Shown one piece after another: positions 45,111 to 48,503 of a stretch of DNA of 48,503 nucleotides. A program made the position numbers and the translations under genes. Each line of letters opens with the position of its first letter. Position 1 is the stretch's first letter. The notes under the pieces are model-generated. The model did not search any database. It was not told where the DNA came from and saw only the letters and a list, made by a program, of their open reading frames with translations. Origin of the DNA: Bacteroidales bacterium. Its GTDB lineage: Bacteria; Bacteroidota; Bacteroidia; Bacteroidales; VadinHA17. The DNA is taken from assembly GCA_003141415.1 (NCBI GenBank), contig PLLX01000276.1, positions 1 through 48,503 on the forward strand, read 5' to 3'.

Positions 45111-47483
45111 TTAAGTGTTTTTTCGTTTAAACAGACGTTTCTTTTGACTTTCCTGACCCTTTATATATCCATATTTTTCTCCGTACCCAAAATGCTTACT
45201 CTTTGGTTGAATGTCGTTTATTACTATACTAACGCCTTTAGTAATACTATTACTAATCTCATTTATTGTATTCCAGAATAAATCACGTAGGGTCTTTCCT
45301 GGCCTTACAATAAGAAGACAGGCATCTGAAAGAGAAACAAGGTGAAATGTATCAGAAACTATCCCAATAGGTGATGAGTCTATCACAATACAATCATACT
45401 TTTCTCTCAGCGTACTAATAAGTTCATTTGTTTTTCCCAGAGCAGTCAGCTCCGACGGATTTGGAGGAATGGGACCGGCAGTAATTATTGAAAGGTTTTC
45501 AAATGAGGATTCCTGTATTATATCCTGTAACTTATCCTTGCCAATCAGCCATGTGGAAACACCCTTATCATTATTAAGATTAAAATCCTGATAAATTTTT
45601 GGTTTTCTCAGATCAAAGCCAATCAGAATTGTTTTCTTACCCAGCAGACTATAAACAGATGCAAGGTTTATGGCAATAAAGGTTTTGCCGTCTCCAGGCA
45701 AGGATGAAGTTATAAGGATGACAGGTGCCTTCTCTTCCTTTGTAAGGAATTGCATCCTGCTCCTTAATAAACGGAAAGCCTCTGCAATTTCAGAATTTGG
45801 AGTATCAATTACAACAGTACTCGTTTTTTCAAAATTGTGTGGTATATTGCCAACAACAGGTAAATCTCTAATCTTACTAATATCATCATCGGTAAGCTTG
45901 TTATTAAGTACATATCTGAGAAAAATAATTAAAAAAGGAATAACAAAACCTGCAAACAGACCTAAAAAATAAGCTCGGTAAGGAATTGGTGAAATAAGGT
46001 TTCTATGTTCTATATCTGCAGGGTCAATAACTTCGCTGTCAGCCATATTTGATGCCTTCTGCATCTGTTGTTCTGCTCTCGTCTGAAGGAGAAATGTGTA
46101 TAGTGCATCGTTCAGCTTGAATTTTCTCTCAATTCCAAGAAGCTGTCTTTCAGTTGCGGGTAGAGCAGCAGCCTGATCATTTATTTTATTAATCTGCTGC
46201 TGATTATCTGAGCGTGCCATACTATTAGCTCTTCTTAACCCATTTAGTGTTTCATTTAGGGCATCTTTTGTACTGTGTACCTTCTGCATAAGATTTCTCT
46301 GTAAAGGGTTCATTTCACCAGCCCCTCTGGCAGATAACTGTCCCTGTAGTGTGGTTAGTTCATCAACAAGCCGTGTGAGCCCCGGGTCAGTAATACCCAT
46401 CGTGACTGGCACAATTGGTAATTCTCCTGTTGTCTCCTTAGCAAGATAATTGGCGAGATATTCAAAATAATTGGCATTCAGGTTAAGACGAGCTTTTTCA
46501 TTTTCAAGAACAGGAATCTGCTCAATTATGGATCGCCCCTGAGAAGAAAGGTCCATAATTCTGTGAGAGGAACGGAATTGTTGGAGTTTGTTTTCTGTAA
46601 TGGATAGAGAATCAGATACTCCGATAAGCTGATCATCGATGAATTGTATTCTCCTCAAAGCTTCCACATTCTTCTTATCAAGTGAAATTGACTGGAAGAC
46701 TTCTACGAGCTTGTTAACGAAGTCAACATCTCTTTTAAAATTCGTACCAGTAATACCAACTCTTACAACAGAACCTCCTTGTGACAATAATTCCACCTCA
46801 AGCCGTCCATTGAAATAATCTACTAAATTGTGTTTGCTTCGGATAATAAAATAAAGTTTCTGATCTTTGTTCCTATTAAACCAATCCTCATTACGGCATT
46901 CAATACGAAAGCTGCCTCCCGTGATTTTTATGGTCTCACCAAATAAGGCTTCTTTATCAAGGGCATAATACTCTGATTCAGATTTGAGAATAAATTTTTC
47001 ATTCCCTGAATATGCAATGGAAAATTCTGTATTATCAGGAAGAGGAATATCATTATCCGAAATAATTTTTATTGGTACGTCTGGATAAACCGGCAGTTGG
47101 TTTCTAATAGTTTTTACGTAGTATTCAATTTCAAAGGATAATTCTCTAAGAGCTTTCTCAGTCAAGGCCCGTGATTTCAGTATCATTATCTGATTTTCCC
47201 TATTACTCATTCCTCCGGGAAGACCTAGCCCCTGCAGAAGTTGATCGTTATTCGAAAGTGTTCTTTTCTCAGGTTCATTTATTAGAAGCGTTGAAGATAC
47301 ATTGTAGACGGGCAGTGTATGAGCAAGATAAACATGAGTAATATATAGAGCTACTGAAACTGCTATTACAAAAATAATCCAGTTCTTAATTAAAAGAGAA
47401 AGGATTACCATTGGGTCAACCCTTAGCGAATCCAAGGATCGGTCGCTCTGCTGTTCTTTGTGAAGGACGTCATGATTTTTCAT
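45111..47483 (-). CDS. Wzc-like chain-length determinant and BY-type tyrosine autokinase
   Basis: 790 residues in the fused Bacteroidota form. Membrane segments lie at about 33-50 and 503-523, with a Wzz-type periplasmic region between (start VYNVSSTLLINEPEKR, coiled coil about 280-345 and 400-480, then FLLQTRAEQQMQKA near the second helix). The cytoplasmic kinase has EIAEAFRLLRSRM (565-577), Walker A SSLPGDGKTF (593-602), Walker A' IGFDLRKP (621-628, with Gly in place of the first Asp as often in this phylum) and a Walker B-like CIVIDSSPIG. The tail has Tyr767, Tyr771 and Tyr773 as candidate autophosphorylation sites. It controls chain length and export with the Wza-like protein 113 bases upstream. 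Confidence 0.95.
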   Translation of the reverse strand: MKNHDVLHKEQQSDRSLDSLRVDPMVILSLLIKNWIIFVIAVSVALYITHVYLAHTLPVYNVSSTLLINEPEKRTLSNNDQLLQGLGLPGGMSNRENQIMILKSRALTEKALRELSFEIEYYVKTIRNQLPVYPDVPIKIISDNDIPLPDNTEFSIAYSGNEKFILKSESEYYALDKEALFGETIKITGGSFRIECRNEDWFNRNKDQKLYFIIRSKHNLVDYFNGRLEVELLSQGGSVVRVGITGTNFKRDVDFVNKLVEVFQSISLDKKNVEALRRIQFIDDQLIGVSDSLSITENKLQQFRSSHRIMDLSSQGRSIIEQIPVLENEKARLNLNANYFEYLANYLAKETTGELPIVPVTMGITDPGLTRLVDELTTLQGQLSARGAGEMNPLQRNLMQKVHSTKDALNETLNGLRRANSMARSDNQQQINKINDQAAALPATERQLLGIERKFKLNDALYTFLLQTRAEQQMQKASNMADSEVIDPADIEHRNLISPIPYRAYFLGLFAGFVIPFLIIFLRYVLNNKLTDDDISKIRDLPVVGNIPHNFEKTSTVVIDTPNSEIAEAFRLLRSRMQFLTKEEKAPVILITSSLPGDGKTFIAINLASVYSLLGKKTILIGFDLRKPKIYQDFNLNNDKGVSTWLIGKDKLQDIIQESSFENLSIITAGPIPPNPSELTALGKTNELISTLREKYDCIVIDSSPIGIVSDTFHLVSLSDACLLIVRPGKTLRDLFWNTINEISNSITKGVSIVINDIQPKSKHFGYGEKYGYIKGQESQKKRLFKRKNT

Positions 47484-47596
47484 TAAAATAAATTATTCAT
47501 CTTTTGTTTATATAGAGAACATATAATATAATTATCTCTTATTCAATAAATTGAGAAATATAATTTAAAGTTTTCCATTACAGGTTTGCCAAATAA

Positions 47597-48385
47597 TTAA
47601 AAAGTTCGCATAAATGCGATTACTCCAAGTGCAGATGTAAGCGTTGTTAATAATACTGACCAGACAGAAGAGTTAGCCAGAAATGCTTTCCCGTGCATGG
47701 GAGCGGCATAGATTATATCGTTAGGCATTATATAGTAATAATCTGATGTAAAAATGGATCTGTCACTTAGAGAAAACTCCTTAACGATAGGCCCATATGG
47801 TGACTGTCTAATCAGCTTTATTTTTCTGCGGTTACTATAATCAGTCATGTCACCGGCCATAGACAACGCTTCGAATATATTTAACTGGTCCTTAGTTATA
47901 GGGTATCTTCCAGGCATTTTTACCTCTCCTAATAGACTCACATAATTATTAACCAGCTGAACTGATATATATGCATCAGTTACATATTTTTTGAATATCA
48001 AATCCAATTCAGCTTTTATTTGAGATAGGGTCTTTTCGGCTACCTCAACTTTACCTACGTATGGAATTTCAATGCAGCCCTTATCATCCACCGGATAACT
48101 TGATAAAACAACACTCTCAGCAGTCAGACCTCCGGTTGTTCCTCCGGGTGATGTATTAAATATAGCAGACCATTGAGGATCGGGGGTTATCACCCTAATA
48201 TACAGGTTATCATAAGGCATTAGCTTATACGCTAATGGAGTAACAAAAGTTCTGGCATCCTTAGCTGACGTATCAGTATTATAAAATTCATCTGTAGTCT
48301 TTAGGTATGTTAGCTTTTTTAAGGACACACAAGAGGTAATCGATACTAATACTAAAAAAGTAGTTATGATACATTTGCTTTTCAT
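47597..48385 (-). CDS. Wza-like polysaccharide export outer-membrane lipoprotein (right copy)
   Basis: About 262 residues. The ATG at 48385 gives a signal peptide with lipobox SITSC; an in-frame TTG at 48406 is less likely. The export domain (YKLMPYDNLYIRVITPDPQW) is followed by VDDKGCIEIPYVGKVEVAEK, an SLBB region (VSLLGEVKMPGRYPITKDQL, DYSNRRKIKLIRQ) and a C-terminal hydrophobic helix (VWSVLLTTLTSALGVIAFM). It would form the outer-membrane channel of the export machine with the Wzc-like protein. It is the first gene of the main leftward array, with a promoter-like element 47 bases upstream. Confidence 0.93.
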   Translation of the reverse strand: MKSKCIITTFLVLVSITSCVSLKKLTYLKTTDEFYNTDTSAKDARTFVTPLAYKLMPYDNLYIRVITPDPQWSAIFNTSPGGTTGGLTAESVVLSSYPVDDKGCIEIPYVGKVEVAEKTLSQIKAELDLIFKKYVTDAYISVQLVNNYVSLLGEVKMPGRYPITKDQLNIFEALSMAGDMTDYSNRRKIKLIRQSPYGPIVKEFSLSDRSIFTSDYYYIMPNDIIYAAPMHGKAFLANSSVWSVLLTTLTSALGVIAFMRTF

Positions 48386-48431
48386 AAGATATCTGGTTAA
48401 ATCCAAAAGGTTCTAAGTCTTAGATCTGAAA

Positions 48432-48440
48432 TACAAAACT
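48432..48440 (-). promoter_or_regulatory. Promoter-like AGTTTTGTA element before the main operon
   Basis: AGTTTTGTA on the minus strand, 47 bases upstream of the Wza-like start. The preceding bases are TA, so the fit to TAnnTTTG is off by one base (TAAGTTTTG). The nine-base string is shared with the two other elements listed, which raises its plausibility. Confidence 0.35.
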
Positions 48441-48471
48441 TAAAGTTAAAATAAATATTAGTCTAAAGATA

Positions 48472-48503
48472 AAAAGACAAAAGACAAAAGGCAAAAGACA
48501 AAA
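48472..48503. repeat. 7-base tandem repeat at the right window edge
   Basis: AAAAGAC, AAAAGAC, AAAAGGC, AAAAGAC, AAAA: four and a half units, running off the window. It lies about 87 bases or more upstream of the Wza-like start, outside the core promoter. Confidence 0.9.

Overview
The window looks like a chromosomal segment of a Bacteroidota bacterium, probably Bacteroidales or Marinilabiliales-like. It is AT-rich, its genes lack obvious Shine-Dalgarno sites, and it carries two proteins with type IX secretion (T9SS) C-terminal sorting domains, a TonB-dependent receptor remnant with an N-terminal carboxypeptidase-regulatory domain, a FISUMP-domain lipoprotein and Bacteroidota-style DegT and BY-kinase sequences. 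No tRNA, rRNA, CRISPR array or intact insertion sequence was seen.

Nearly the whole window is one exopolysaccharide/capsule locus of the Wzx/Wzy type, transcribed leftwards (minus strand) from about 48.4 kb to 2.8 kb. It begins with an outer-membrane export lipoprotein (Wza-like) and a chain-length/tyrosine autokinase (Wzc-like), then a flippase (Wzx-like), glycosyltransferases and an EpsG/Wzy-like polymerase (48.4-38.9 kb). Next come a tightly overlapped trio of a CE4-like deacetylase-fold protein, a DUF362 protein and an ATP-grasp protein (38.9-35.4 kb). Two GT4 glycosyltransferases, a UDP-glucose dehydrogenase, an NDP-sugar epimerase, another GT-like protein and the initiating sugar transferase follow (35.3-28.6 kb). 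Then comes an acyl-modification cassette of WbqC, a DegT-like protein, a PIG-L deacetylase, an acyl carrier protein, a ketoacyl-ACP synthase III, an SDR reductase and a NeuD-type acyltransferase (28.6-23.3 kb).

At 19.3-23.1 kb a single plus-strand gene encodes a secreted beta-helix (pectate-lyase-like) protein with eight BIG2 repeats and a T9SS tail. To its left are an O-acetylation module (MBOAT plus SGNH) and a methyltransferase, then two large surface proteins (a 1627-residue DUF2341/Kelch/propeller T9SS protein and a FISUMP lipoprotein), a decayed TonB receptor, a DegT aminotransferase with an unusual repeat tail, and a membrane nucleotide-sugar 4,6-dehydratase.

The left 2.7 kb holds a decaying toxin-antitoxin pair (toxin interrupted by an in-frame TGA) bracketed by direct repeats, and the start of a second Wza/Wzc pair running off the window edge. 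The locus is therefore flanked by two paralogous export/chain-length pairs.

Inferred workflow: the sugar transferase loads a sugar phosphate on undecaprenyl phosphate, glycosyltransferases extend it with sugars supplied by the dehydratase, aminotransferase, Ugd and epimerase, the acyl and acetyl cassettes decorate it, Wzx flips it, the EpsG-like protein polymerises it, and Wzc/Wza export it. The two most interesting uncharacterised modules are the ACP-based acyl cassette and the CE4-like/DUF362/ATP-grasp trio.
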